Under the pieces are notes generated by a model. The model was not told where the DNA came from and made no database searches. It worked only from the letters and a program-made list of their open reading frames with translations. Below are positions 34,242 through 45,248 of a stretch of 64,000 nucleotides of DNA, one piece after another. The stretch is from Sphaerosporella brunnea (Eukaryota > Ascomycota > Pezizomycetes > Pezizales > Pyronemataceae): the NCBI GenBank assembly GCA_008704415.1, contig VXIS01000085.1, forward strand, positions 1 through 64,000. Reading direction: 5' to 3'. A program made the position numbers and the translations under genes. Positions within the stretch are counted from its first letter, which is position 1, and each line of letters starts with the position of its first letter.

Positions 34242-35843
34242 CTAAGCACCGCCATCCTCCCTTCCACCCTCCTCCACCTGGAAGCGAACCTGCGGAGGCG
34301 TTATCCTGATCATCTGCCCGCCCAACACGGGCGGCGGCGCAGGACCCACCGGTGCACTAATCTTGTTCTTTCTAACCTTCTTCTTGCGGCCCAACATGCG
34401 ATCCTTAAGTCTCTGCATCTTCTCCATGACAAGTTGCTTAGTGCCGGGGTGCACAGCTTCATCCTCGGCGGGAACCTCGGTAGGGAATGGAAGCCAGCAC
34501 TGGAACTGCGGATGGTAGTAGCTCCTGCCATCGTGGGTGCGAGGCTCGAGGAGTGAAGTCTGGTTCGGCTGCGTTCCGTCGATGATACCCGGGGTCGGGG
34601 TGCGGGAACGGATGCAACGGAGGTCGTGGAAGGTCGGTTGCTGGTTGGTGCTGGTCGCGCTAGGTGCGTAGGGAAGATTCGGGGGAGGAGGGAGCATGGT
34701 TGGCGCATAATGGGGGTTGACGAGGGTTGAGCCGCTGCCTGTGGTGGTGACCGAGCCGCGCTGCGGGGAAAGGGGGTTATCGGAGGAGGGACTGCCAGAG
34801 ATTCCTGTGCTGTCCTCGCCTGGACTGCCGCGCGGATATTCTGGGAGCCGAGGGACTTGGGAGCTACCGCCACCACTGCCAGAACCCTGAACGCTGCCCT
34901 GCGATCTGCGGAGGGTGTAATTAATGTATGCAGCCCTCTCGGTGTGGGTAGAATAAACATTGCTGGGTGGCACTTCCATCCCTTGCTGCTGTTGATTCGG
35001 GGTCTCTGACGGCTGTGCACCGGGAGTCTCTTGTTGCTGCCGGCGGCGATTCATCTCCTCCAACATCTCAGCCCACCACACAGCGGTGACTAGAGCCTCG
35101 TCGCTGTAGATGTCGTCGGGGTCCTCGTGAGGCTGGGGGGTGTATGGAGCCAACGTGAGGCGCTGACGCTGTTCCCCGAGTGCCGAATTGACGAAGCGGG
35201 TGATGGCGGGGTTGAGTGAGGCGATGGTTTCGGTGCGTCGTTGCTTGTGGATGTCAGTTGAAGGTTCGAGTTGGGTGGGTAGCGAATCAAGCCAGTCTTT
35301 GGTCCTAGAGCTCACCGAGTAACGTGCACTCGCCGCCATCGCTGGTTTGGTGGCGACAGCTGCTTGTTCCGAGACGAGCCAATCATCAGGATGGCCCCGC
35401 CTCGCGCGCTGAGCCTGCTCCTCTGAATTCCAGACATCTATGTCGTCATCGCCTCCCCGTTGTTCGTTGCCGGTTACTGCTACATCTACGCCTCCAGGTC
35501 TATAGTCGCTCTCGCCCTCGCCGGGACTGGAGCTGTCGGTTGGCTCGTATAGCGACAGCATCCCATCTAGCAGCGCGGCAATCTCCCCCCATCCCTGTTT
35601 CTTCGACAAGTGAGCAGGAAGATTGGTGGGCAGGCCGACTGGGCGGTGGCTCGAGCCAGATTCCGGCATGGTGGGTGCAGTTCCAGTGGTCGTGGGCGGT
35701 GCTGTCATGGGCGGTGTTGCCACAAGGAGCGTGTTCAAAAGGGAGCTGGCTTCCACCATAGAGAGCCGTGCCAGTCGGGCTTCGAGGGCTTTGCCGTCAT
35801 AGTCTGCGGAGGTCGGACGTGGCTGTTGAGAGACAAAAGGCAT
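34242..35843 (-). CDS. 533-aa low-complexity protein, unknown function (right arm)
   Basis: A single uninterrupted frame with ATG at 35841-35843 in good context (cagccATGCC) after a pyrimidine-rich leader. Residues about 15-45 form a predicted helix (ALEARLARLSMVEASSLL). Most of the rest is Pro/Ser/Thr/Gln/Gly-rich and disordered. A short ordered-looking patch (THDGRSYYHPQFQCW) lies near residue 430, and a strongly basic helix (MQRLKDRMLGRKKKVRKNK) near 480 could bind nucleic acid or serve as a nuclear signal. No signal peptide or membrane segment is visible, and no family is recognised. It is identical in both arms. Length, codon texture and start context make it a real gene. Confidence 0.8.
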   Translation of the reverse strand: MPFVSQQPRPTSADYDGKALEARLARLSMVEASSLLNTLLVATPPMTAPPTTTGTAPTMPESGSSHRPVGLPTNLPAHLSKKQGWGEIAALLDGMLSLYEPTDSSSPGEGESDYRPGGVDVAVTGNEQRGGDDDIDVWNSEEQAQRARRGHPDDWLVSEQAAVATKPAMAASARYSVSSRTKDWLDSLPTQLEPSTDIHKQRRTETIASLNPAITRFVNSALGEQRQRLTLAPYTPQPHEDPDDIYSDEALVTAVWWAEMLEEMNRRRQQQETPGAQPSETPNQQQQGMEVPPSNVYSTHTERAAYINYTLRRSQGSVQGSGSGGGSSQVPRLPEYPRGSPGEDSTGISGSPSSDNPLSPQRGSVTTTGSGSTLVNPHYAPTMLPPPPNLPYAPSATSTNQQPTFHDLRCIRSRTPTPGIIDGTQPNQTSLLEPRTHDGRSYYHPQFQCWLPFPTEVPAEDEAVHPGTKQLVMEKMQRLKDRMLGRKKKVRKNKISAPVGPAPPPVLGGQMIRITPPQVRFQVEEGGREDGGA

Positions 35844-36960
35844 GGCTGAGGAGGGTTCAGTGACTGAAGACGAAGAAATTTAAGGCGCGAAACGGTGCTA
35901 GAAGCCGCTTGAACTGGGAGCTTTCAAGATGATGGGAAGTGGAGCATTGACTCGAGATGCGGAGTAGCGTTGGAACAAGAAGGCTGCAGCAGTACCTGAC
36001 GAGGGAAACTGAGTTGACATCATGCGTGTTCGTTCCATGCGAGGGAGTTTGTTTTCTTTCTTTCCGTTTGTTTTATTTTTAAGCCACCCTTCCGTGTTGA
36101 CGGCTGCAGTTGGGTTTGTGTGTTTTCGCGATGGGTGTTGATTGAGAGTTTTGCAGCGTCACAAATTATCACTCCGGCGCCGTGCGGAACCAGCAAGCGC
36201 GCGTAGCTGACATGCTGGATCTGCTTACCAGTCGGCTTGTATATCACCTGATCAACAATCTCTGGTACGTGGTCTCATGTATCCTCGATCCGAGCACAGA
36301 TTGAGTCGCAAGTGAAGGAGGAGCATCTGGAACACAGTGCTTGATATGATGTTTGAAAATATTCCAAAAACCCCCAATTGGGGGATACGGCCGCGAGCGC
36401 TGGGGGTAGTGCAGTTGGAGGCGGCGACATTTTTCGTTGCTACTGGAATGTACAGGGTGATGTCGAAAGTACAGCTTTGGGGTGAACCTATCCTCGATAA
36501 TAACCCACCCTCCCTCAGTCTCACCCACCCCGCACCCGCAATCGCAGCTGGCGGCGGCACCAGCCTCGCACGATACTATTCTACTTGCCGCTTCCGCTGA
36601 ACCCGCCGGCCGTTCAATTTGGATCTCGCTACACTATGGTTGCAGTTGAGGAACTTTTAACCAATGGTCAGCGAACCTTGACCTCTTTCTTTCGCCCAGT
36701 GTCCTCCGAACTGTTTGTATGTGCGTCGAGTCTGGACTTGAGGATGATGGTGACGAAGCTGACTGCAACTTGGCGTTGGATCGCTCCGTTCTGGCACTGT
36801 CAAGCATGAGACGAACAGCGGGACAGGGTAGCGAGCTCCTATAGCTTTCTCAGGACATGCTTTAATGTTAAGAACACTCACCTGATGACCTGTTTTTTTA
36901 TTTGTATTGACAGCGGCCTGGTGACGGTGACCAAGAGGTTATGTTTGAACGAACGAACAC

Positions 36961-37300
36961 CCGGTGACGTCCTCTCCCCAGCGCTTGCTACAATATGTTG
37001 GCCATCGCAACCCCGGCTTAAAGATGCACAGGGAATTGCAGCACGATGTGGAGGGTGTGCTCTGGGCAATATTGGAGCTTGCGGAGCTGCGCTGGAATGA
37101 TACCAGCGTATCATTGACGGCAAGGAGGAGACGCTGGGATTGGGCCACCCTTCCATTCTCCAAACCGTTTGCGGCATGGCTATCATGTTCCAACAGCAAG
37201 GTGGATATGACAAGGCACTGCAATGGCACCGGCGGGCACTCAATAACTCTGGGAAATGACCACCCTTCCACCCTTCCCTTCGCACTACCAGAAACCTGAG
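36961..37300 (+). pseudogene. TPR (kinesin-light-chain type) repeat relic, right arm
   Basis: Plus-strand translation, with stops and shifts, shows two degenerate TPR units of the kind found in fungal NLR-type and kinesin light chain proteins. The first reads ALE-stop-YQRIIDGKEETLG followed by GHPSILQTV; the second reads GGYDKALQWHRRAL followed, after a frame change, by TLGNDHPSTL. One in-frame TGA replaces the expected Trp. Only about 110 codons are recognisable, with no NB-ARC or other domain beside it. It is a fragment of a once larger gene. Confidence 0.6.
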
Positions 37301-37900
37301 AGTATTGCGTTCTCTTACTCTAGACGGCAGTCCCAGCAACGCCATTCCAAGATCCAATTGACGACGAATCGAAACGCGAGGTCAGGCGTGCCGGAATTGG
37401 AGTTATGATGTGTGGGGGGGGGGGGGGTTTGCCCCCAACTGACCGCCTAACCCCACCCACCTAAAGGCTCGTCGGCTTTGGTTACCTGGGAAACCACGAT
37501 CGTCAACACGCCCGAGGGTACATTACGGGGAGGAGTACGAGTCGTTTAGACTAGGGAGATATTCACTCAGGACGCCAAATTTGGCGAGCCCAGAATCACG
37601 ACGGATGAAGAGAGGCGGGCAACGCTGGTTAGGGCGATGATCAGTGAGTAACTGACAGGATAACCCCGTCTGAACTTGTGGATAAGGATTGTTATTACTG
37701 GAGGATACGACGAGGGAGTGGATTTGCGTGGCCTAGAAACGAGATCGATGAGTAGTGGACTTAGGGAAGAACGGGTGGGCGTACGTGTCGAAGGCATACC
37801 GGAGGCGAGATCTGTCGGTGATGCAGCACTGAGGTGATAAGAATCGATGATGGTATCTGCTCTGGGCTGCTGCAATTTACGGGGGAAAAAGTTCTCCGCA

Positions 37901-38334
37901 GCCACACCCTCTATGAAAGGAAGAAGCACAAACTCCAAAATCCCCCCCCCCCCCCCTCAACCTATCTGACCATATCCAGCCTCGGTGGACTATCCCGGGG
38001 GGTGATTGATTTCCATCCAGAGGCTATACTCTCGGACGTATCGATTCCGCTCCTCTGTCATCTTGTTGAGTTTTGATCCGCAGCTTCTTTTCCTTAATTC
38101 TTTCCCTGAAACGCTGACATGAAGCCGCGTTCTTCCTCCGCTCGGCTTTTTTCGCAGAACCCGAAACCTTATCTACCTCTACCATGTTTCAACTTCTCTA
38201 GTTCTTGACATCTATATTGTAGCTGGTTCCCATCAGTGCCTAACAATGTTGCACACAACCCTCTTTTCCTACAGAAAATGCTTAACACCGATTCTGTAAA
38301 ACTCTATTAATCCGCTATCGGCGGCTGAAAGTAA
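37901..38334. other. Segment present only in the right arm (434 bp)
   Basis: At the matching place in the left arm (6900-6903) about two bases stand in for this block. It contains a run of about 15 C at 37943-37957 and no convincing ORF. Flanking sequence matches between the arms on both sides. Confidence 0.85.
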
Positions 38335-38726
38335 TTTTGAAGTTTAGCTGTGCCGCGCGCGCGTCGCTTCTGAAATCCTAACCCTGAAATCACATGATCT
38401 TTAGGTTTCTGCACAATGGATACCACACAGGTCCTGTTGAATATCCTAAGCTCACTCGACTCAGGTTCAAGATCAATCAATGCCATCACAAGCGGAATTA
38501 TGCAGACGTTGATAGTTTAGATTTTTATAGCAATCAAAGTATAGTTAGTATAGAAAGTAGAACACAATAGAAGACACGAGCACATGCAGAGAATGGTATA
38601 GAAAGCAGAATACAGAGAGAATAAGCTTGTGGGGTCTTGCGATTAGGTCTTGGTGGTATATCGATTGGAAAAAATATCGGACATATTGCAAATTGCAAAT
38701 TGCGCCAGTCGTTTTCGCGTGCGCTG

Positions 38727-40994
38727 TTACGGGCTGTCGGCTATTGGGGGCAGCGTCATGTCGCTGTTACAGTGGTCGCCAGCAGTGCGGATAGCTTCAA
38801 GTAATGACTGCACGTCGTTCGTCGAGGACCGACTCCGGAAAACTTCGATTGAACGCTCAATAGCGAGCTGAAATTCCCATCATCAACGATTGTCCAATGC
38901 TCCTTGCCAAGTAGATTAGATACCTTTGTCCTAACAACGGCAGCGAGCAAGACCAGAAATTGCGGCAATTGTCTAACATCGTGTGGAATAGTGTGGGGTT
39001 CGTGTACCATCAACAGAGACACATAGCCCTTGGGATGAAACATGCGCGAAACCTGCATGGTAAGGCCGGCTGTGGAAATCCCGAAGACCTGAAGCTTTTG
39101 CACAACTCTGCGCTCGTGGTTCGCCTCGATCGCTTGTCGGTTGAGCATATCTCGCTGCACTTTCAGCAGTTTTGCTTTGTCGTTCAAGGCCTTCGTTGAT
39201 ATCGTACCGCCGGGCTGGGCAGGCGCACTCTCAATGGCACAAAACTCATGACTGCGGACCTGAGAATCACGCAAAATCCCATCAAGGCGCGGACCGCACT
39301 TCACCCGCGAAGATACGTCGGTGCGGTTGCGGTTTTTGCGCAGCATGTATGACTGGCAGATGAGTTCGGACCTGTATATTGAAATCAATAAAGTAGACTC
39401 ATGGGAGCATTGAAGATCTGAATACATACCGGTCTAGGATGACATTTGGAATTGATATATAACACATGTCCAGGATAGGAGCCCAAATCATAGTATCATA
39501 CCAACGTTCCGAACGTTCTGGAACGGTCAGTGTTTGTTGCTCGAGGAGGATGAGACTATTTCACTGAGCATAAGGTGGGGTAACCAGGGGTGACGAACGT
39601 ACTAGCGCCGCACAAGGGAATCAACCCACTCCAAATCGTAGTGATATTTGATACCCCCATCCATATAACTAGTGGTTTCCACAACATGTCGCAATTGTTC
39701 AATCGTCTGAATCTGGAGTTGGGTTCAATCAGCATCGGCGCAACTAAATAAACAGAGATGTGTACCCCAGCAAACCGTGTGAATGAATTGGCAAATAGCG
39801 GATCAATGTCGGGTAACGGCGGTACTTCAGCCTTAATCGCATTCCATTCCTCCTGTACAAATAGGGCCTGTATCTTTGGGTTGCTAAGGTCCAGAACCCA
39901 ACTGCGGATGGAAGTGGAAACGGAGGAAGGTCCTTTCGGATTGTATGCGCCGTGAAGAACATCCTCAACAGTACGACCACTGGGAAGTCGCCATTTCTGC
40001 TCTGGTTTAAACGAGGCGTATGAGCATCGAAATGCTACATCTGCAGCATCGAATTCTTCGTCAGAATGTTCGTTGGAAGATTCATCTTCAGAATGTTCGT
40101 CGGAAGATTCATCGTCGGAAGATCGTCTCATGAGAGATCGTTCGGCGGAAGGATTCGCAGTATTGTTGCCCGATCCCAGGGGAAGAGATTGATCTCCCTC
40201 GTGCGCATAGAGGAGGTTGCCGGTGCCGCTGTTTACGAACATCGATTGGACGTTGACGGCAACCTGCGGATTCGGTGCTTGGAGTGATTGTAGAGCCTCC
40301 TGCGCGATTGATTTATCCGACCCGGAACCCTGTGAACACAATTACTTAGAAGCAGCAAGTATCAGGAGGTGGCAATATCAGGACCGAAACTGCCGGACGT
40401 GCGATAGGCAGGGCCCTGTGCAAGGCACAAATAACGAGCTAAAAGGTCGTTTGCGGAGCATAAACCCCGGCCCCATAAATGCCATACCAACAACGCCCAG
40501 CCCAAAGCGAGCTGAGATCGGTCGCTTAGGGGAGGAAAAAATCGTCCCCGAGGTCACTGATACTTAAACCGTGTCCAACGTGCTGTTGGCTGGGGGACAG
40601 CAAGCCCGCGCCCATTAAATGCCAGGTGATCACGTCTAGCCCAAAGCGAGCATGAAGGCTGCCGCGCTTTGTGAAGCAGAAAGCTCCCCGGAGTCTGCCA
40701 CCAAGAACAGAGAGGTAAGAAAAACTTAAACCGTACCGGTTCGTTGTAGGCCTTGAGAAGCGAAGTAGCCCGCATCCGCCGATTTTTGCTGCAACACTGG
40801 TTTCGGGTACATGCCGAGATTTTCTTGAGCTGAGACGTCCAAGAAGTGAGAATCGAACGCTCCGTCCATTTCGTTTGCTCGTCCAAACGGCTAAAAGTGT
40901 ATTTGACGAAGTCTTTGACATTCCAGGCCCCTGGTTGACGACTGAAGAACCCCTTGTAATGTGAGTTATGGCGGCGATCGCGATGGCGACTCAT
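38727..40994 (-). pseudogene. Conserved fungal gene of unknown function, multi-exon, frame-damaged (right arm)
   Basis: Starts at ATG 40992-40994 (product begins MSRHRDRRHN) and ends at the stop 38727-38729. The 3' part is coherent: intron 39372-39429 (donor GTATGT, acceptor ATACAG), a 149-codon exon 38924-39371 entered in phase 2, intron 38868-38923 (GTATCT to TTTCAG) and a 47-codon last exon. Just upstream an exon reads WYDTMIWAPILDMCY. The middle exon (about 39560-40341) has a Ser/Asp/Glu-rich run. The 5' third shifts frame repeatedly, and at some sites the left arm preserves the better frame, so sequencing error probably causes part of the breakage. The long C-terminal exon (KALNDKAKLLKVQRDML and following) resembles, from memory, widespread uncharacterised fungal proteins; no function is assigned. 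Confidence 0.6.
39887..40290. other. Segment present only in the right arm (404 bp, coding)
   Basis: The left arm passes directly from the base pairing with 40291 to the base pairing with 39886, at about 5375. The block encodes the Ser/Asp/Glu-rich middle of the unknown gene, so the left version is an internal deletion. Only about 2 bp of microhomology (TA) is visible at the joint. Confidence 0.85.
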
Positions 40995-41569
40995 TGCGAG
41001 CGATGGATGGATCGAGAGCGGCGCGGAAGCGATAGAGCCGAAGCACGAGCAAGAACTGGATGAGCGATGGGATGGATGGAGTGACTGACGGAAGCGGTTG
41101 AGTGTTTAAGAAGCGTGATAAAAAGAGGAGGCTGGGGATCACCCCCCAGCACCGGCGAGCTGGGTAGATAGCGGCGGGGTTTCCATTTTCGTCGTGAGGC
41201 GCAGGCGCTAATGCAACATCCCCGTCGCACCAGGTAACACGAGGGTAACTAAATCAGGCTCAAAAGTGAGCCGGCATCGCACTTTGCGAGGACTCGTGGT
41301 TTTTCTATCTTCTGTTGAAGTGCTCTGAAGTTTGCTTCTTTATTTCTACTTCAGGTACTCAAGGTAGACGTGAGCCCGGGTTTTCAGAATTTGGGGGTTA
41401 GGCACGTGATTTGAGGCAGGTTACGCATAGTTCATCACTCGGCGCCGGCGGCGGGCACGGTCGCTTACAGGACACCTTTCTTTGTTCCTAATCCTAAACT
41501 TTGACCCGTGTCTATGCATATGACGAGGATCGTGCGGGGGTGAATTGGAAGTGCGGGTATATTCTACGT

Positions 41570-42324
41570 ATGGTGCACGCAGTCTATGAAGGGTGTAATT
41601 ATAGGTCGCGAAATAGTGAGAGACAGAGGGCTCTGCAAGGGAAAAGCAGTACGGGCGCAGGTAGTATAGGAGGTGCGCTTTCATTCTCCGTTCTTGTTTT
41701 TCTTATCCGGCCATTCTTTATTGAAATATAAAAATCAAAAGAGCGTTTTGTAAGGGAAAAGGACTGGACTATCAAAGTTCGGTAACCGACCGGCGGTTGC
41801 CCGACTCAGCATGCCGACCTCAAAAAATCCAGCGCGAGTTGGCAGCCTGTGTTCTTCGACAATGCCGCGACCACCAAAAACGATGAAATGCGTGGGCCCA
41901 TGTCCAGCATCCCGGACAGAAAAGACATCATCACCCTGACGACGATCCTGAGCCTTCTCTGGCAACTGGTACCAACAAGTACTGGAAATGCTGGCGAAGA
42001 GTATAAAGAAAGGTCTATAGGAGTCACCGACGCGTCCGCGCCAGCGGCTGACAGGAGGTTGTATACTGGTGTAGGGTGGAGGGTGGCGAAAGGGACATCA
42101 ACTTCAGAAATCATTGTGGGGTTTTTGAGTCCACCTAATTCGACGACAGCGTGAGGTGATAGAGCAAATGATGAGGATTCCGGCAAACCAAAAATCATGA
42201 GGAATTGGTGCAGTTAACTTCACCCAAAATTTTGATGTTCACGGGTGTTGCCATGCACTTTCCATTAAACTTCCCGGGTACACAGCGTATCTTCTTACAC
42301 CACTTTATAGACTGCGTGCACCAT
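41570..42324. mobile_element. ~755-bp element with 29-30 bp terminal inverted repeats (right arm)
   Basis: The ends carry near-identical inverted copies of a ~29-bp sequence beginning ATGGTGCACGCAGTCTAT and ending GGTGTAA, differing at about two positions. This is the signature of a non-autonomous DNA transposon or a relic. No transposase is encoded. An internal frame on the plus strand (about 41815-42154) encodes a possible membrane-spanning stretch but lacks a good ATG. No target-site duplication is obvious. Confidence 0.5.
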
Positions 42325-42429
42325 GCCAGTTAACGTTGGGTTCTGCAGCTAACTCATTCTCTATCGCAGCCACGCTGTCTCCTACAGAGACCAGAAGTCT
42401 AGCGATCACTTGTACCCAAACGGTTTACC

Positions 42430-42503
42430 ATCGATCCTCTATCAATTGTTTGTTGTTTGCCTGCACCAGCAACCCAAAGTGCTGCCAATGATAGAGGATT
42501 GAT
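42430..42503. repeat. Short inverted repeat (hairpin), right arm
   Basis: Mirror copy of the 15-bp-arm hairpin at 3086-3159. Confidence 0.5.
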
Positions 42504-42869
42504 CGTTGAGTGATATTTGGTGAGGGATGAGTCCTTTCCTAGACTGGCGAGAGGATAGAGGGAGGTGCAGCGCCCACGCAGGGCTAAGTGGCGGTGAGCT
42601 TTGGATTGGGCGGCGACTCGGAGGCGGCCATCAATGAGGATTAGTTATAGATGTTCACTGGCGATATGCTACTCTAGGTTATTGAACGATTTTGCATTCA
42701 CCTTGCGGCCAGAGGCCTGAATATCTTGTTTTGCAGCTACCTATTTCCCCTCAGCTCATACGGACTGGAAGCCAGAACTTCAGAGAAAGTCTGAGCGTGA
42801 GCGAAGCTCCTACCTAGTTATATAGGCTTCCTCTCGTGGCGCAACGTACACGCGTGTTAGGGACTAAAA

Positions 42870-43034
42870 ATGGCACATGAGTCATCTGACGGCCAAACGC
42901 CGGTGTTCGATCTTGCAGGCGCCGAGCCTGAAGAATTAGGCCGCCAAAAAAGGCAGCGGAAAGACAAGTTGCCGGAGTTTGATCTTACCACTGACAGCGA
43001 CGATGGGGTTCAGGCTGGGACTCATGAATCATGA
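42870..43034 (+). CDS. Small charged ORF, 54 aa (right arm)
   Basis: Runs from ATG at 42870 to TGA at 43032-43034. The product is hydrophilic: an acidic N-terminus with the phrase PVFDLAGAEPEE, a basic centre (RQKRQRKDK), then PEFDL, i.e. the short motif V/EFDL occurs twice around the basic patch. No family is recognised. It could be a real small protein, an exon of a larger gene or chance; the composition is not random-looking, but no splice partners were found. Confidence 0.25.
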   Translation: MAHESSDGQTPVFDLAGAEPEELGRQKRQRKDKLPEFDLTTDSDDGVQAGTHES

Positions 43035-43834
43035 TATGGGTCACTGGAAGGACTTGTATCAAGGAGAGATTAAAAATGGCCTAAACCCCGGGCGGGGGGT
43101 TCCCAACAGTTCCCCATTGATCTTTGTAGTTTAGATATCCAGCGCCGGGAGTGGGCTGAGCAATATACTACTGATGTAAGAGGAGGAGTCTCAACTGTCG
43201 TGGCATTATGAAGCCGATGTAATTGTAGTATAGGAATAGAACGGCCCGGGTTTGGTCCGGCAACGGCAGAGTACTGTATATATAATAAACATTGCGATAT
43301 CTCTACACCTGAAGTACGCAGTGGGCCTGCAGTTCAACGCCTCATTTAAAAAACGGCCGTAAAAAAAAACCTAATACTAGGCGCACCTATTCCTCTTGAC
43401 CGCGACTAGAAAGTCTTGGATGGATAGTAGGCTGGATGGTCCCTACGGGCCCCGCTTGCGGTGACCGAAAGCTCCATTTCCTCACACTATTTAATGTATC
43501 AATATACCGAGTGATTATCTGTGATTCCGATCCGTGATTTACACGAACAGATACTTTGTGGAGAGTGAGTAAAAGTGGGGCATGTAAAATGCAAAATTCA
43601 TACTACTTCGACCTGTACGCGAAAGTATGCTTCCCTCAAACCTTCACTTACTTCACTTTGTCCCATCTCCATATCCGCCCTCATTACTCTCTTGTCTCTC
43701 ATCACCGGCATCCCATCCCTCCTTCATTTCTGTTCCTCCCATCCCACAATAATCGGTATCCTCACGCTACATAATCGCCTTTCTCTTTCTCGCTACTAGT
43801 ACACCCACGATCACCATTATCCCTCCCTCTCGAA
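43035..43834. other. Gene-free stretch upstream of the protease (right arm)
   Basis: No ORF is supported. From about 43600 to 43834 the plus strand is strongly C/T-rich, consistent with the protease core promoter and leader. A poly-A run of nine at about 43362-43370 faces eight T in the left arm. The left equivalent is 1756-2554. Confidence 0.6.
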
Positions 43835-45248
43835 ATGGTATGCAAAACACCAGAAGTTTGGGCTGGAACCTAACTTGTTTCTCGAGTCATCCACGCCAAT
43901 CGTCGAGTCGCCGCTGCCTGGTACTCCCGCCGAACAGGAGACAGAGTCGCCGCTGCCTGGTACTCCCGCCGAACAGGATACAGAGTCGCCGCCGGCTACC
44001 TGGCACAGCTTTGCTTCAGCAGTGACTGGACAAACTGGCAATACCTTCACTGACGGTGAGCCGTCAGAAACCGCGCTGGATGTTGAAAAGCTAGCTCGGA
44101 CCACCACAAGGACGATAACGCGGCGATCATACGCCAGCCGACAGCCCTTCTACATACCGAGGTTCAACAGTGTACTCAGCGTCCGACCGCATTATTTCTT
44201 GGTCGACGAAAACTTCAAGATCATCCCGCCAGACCACCAGAGGGCCTTAACCAAGCTCTCCATGATTCCCGGTGTGCAACCCGAGAGGAAGCCAGCAAAG
44301 GCGGTCTATAGGCTGAACATTGCTTTCACACCCAAAGATTCTAACCGCGGAACAAGAGGAATGTGTATTCAGGGAACTGCAATTCACCTTGGCAATTCCG
44401 TCTTCATAACCTGTGCTCATACACTGAAGTGGCCTTCGCCGGTGGAGGGAGATAACGTTCAGCGATGGTCAACTCCAAACCCAAGGGACTACACCAGCAA
44501 AATCACGTTGGCATCGGGATCCGGAAACCTGACCAGCAAGCTGAACAAAGTGCTGACCCATACTCTAAACGCCAAGATATTGGCTTTTGCAAGACCCGTA
44601 TCGGAGCTGCTGTCTGATACCCAGAAAACGTCCTTGTTACCGTATAATTTTGATGTGCCAGTCGACCTGGATGCTGCTCTATTGACCGCCACCGAGAGCC
44701 TCTGGAAGAGGAAGTTGATCACACGACCAAATCTTCTGCCAGCACACCCACCGACTACAAGCTCAGTGCCAACTTTCGTGGTCACAGTCATCGCTGTGAA
44801 TGCTGCAGATTTTAAGGACTCAGTATACGACACCAGCCAAAATACCGAGCAGGAGGTGGCGGCGGCTGTTAACCGTTTGTTACCCGATGAGATCAGCTTC
44901 GCCGCGAAGAATGGAGCCGCATGCTTCTCGCCGGTGCCGGGGATTCTGGACCATACCACAGTTGCTCCGGAGTCTGGTTGGCTGATTAAGCACAAGGTGG
45001 CCGGCGTCTGCGGTTCCTCTGGAGGGGCGCTGCTCGATTGCAACAACAACCTCGTCGGGATCGAGGTTGGCTCCGAAGAGGTCGACGGAAAGGTTACCCC
45101 CAACTGTTGTAATTATGGCATCACTTGGAGAGGTCGCCTAGCGGAGTTTGCGATGGACTACATCATACCTAACCTCAACACGAAGGGGAGTCGAGAAACA
45201 AGGGCAGCCTGGGAAGAACTTTTGGGATTGGCCTCCAAGGATGAATAG
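43835..45248 (+). CDS. PA-clan trypsin-like serine protease (right-arm copy)
   Basis: The proposed model is a 3-nt first exon (ATG, 43835-43837), a 49-nt intron 43838-43886 (donor GTATGC, branch CTAAC at 43870-43874, acceptor GAG) and exon 2 at 43887-45248, giving 454 aa. Without this intron no ATG is in frame. Residues 1-100 are disordered and hold two tandem copies of a ~12-residue unit containing SPLPGTPAEQ. A chymotrypsin-fold domain follows: catalytic His about 179 in ITCAHT, Asp about 263 in DLDAALL, and Ser about 379 in CGSSGG. The full triad implies an active endopeptidase. No signal peptide or membrane segment is visible, so an intracellular location is inferred. The substrate is unknown. 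The upstream ~250 bases are strongly pyrimidine-rich, as in fungal promoters. The family call is firm; the first exon is less certain. Confidence 0.85.
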
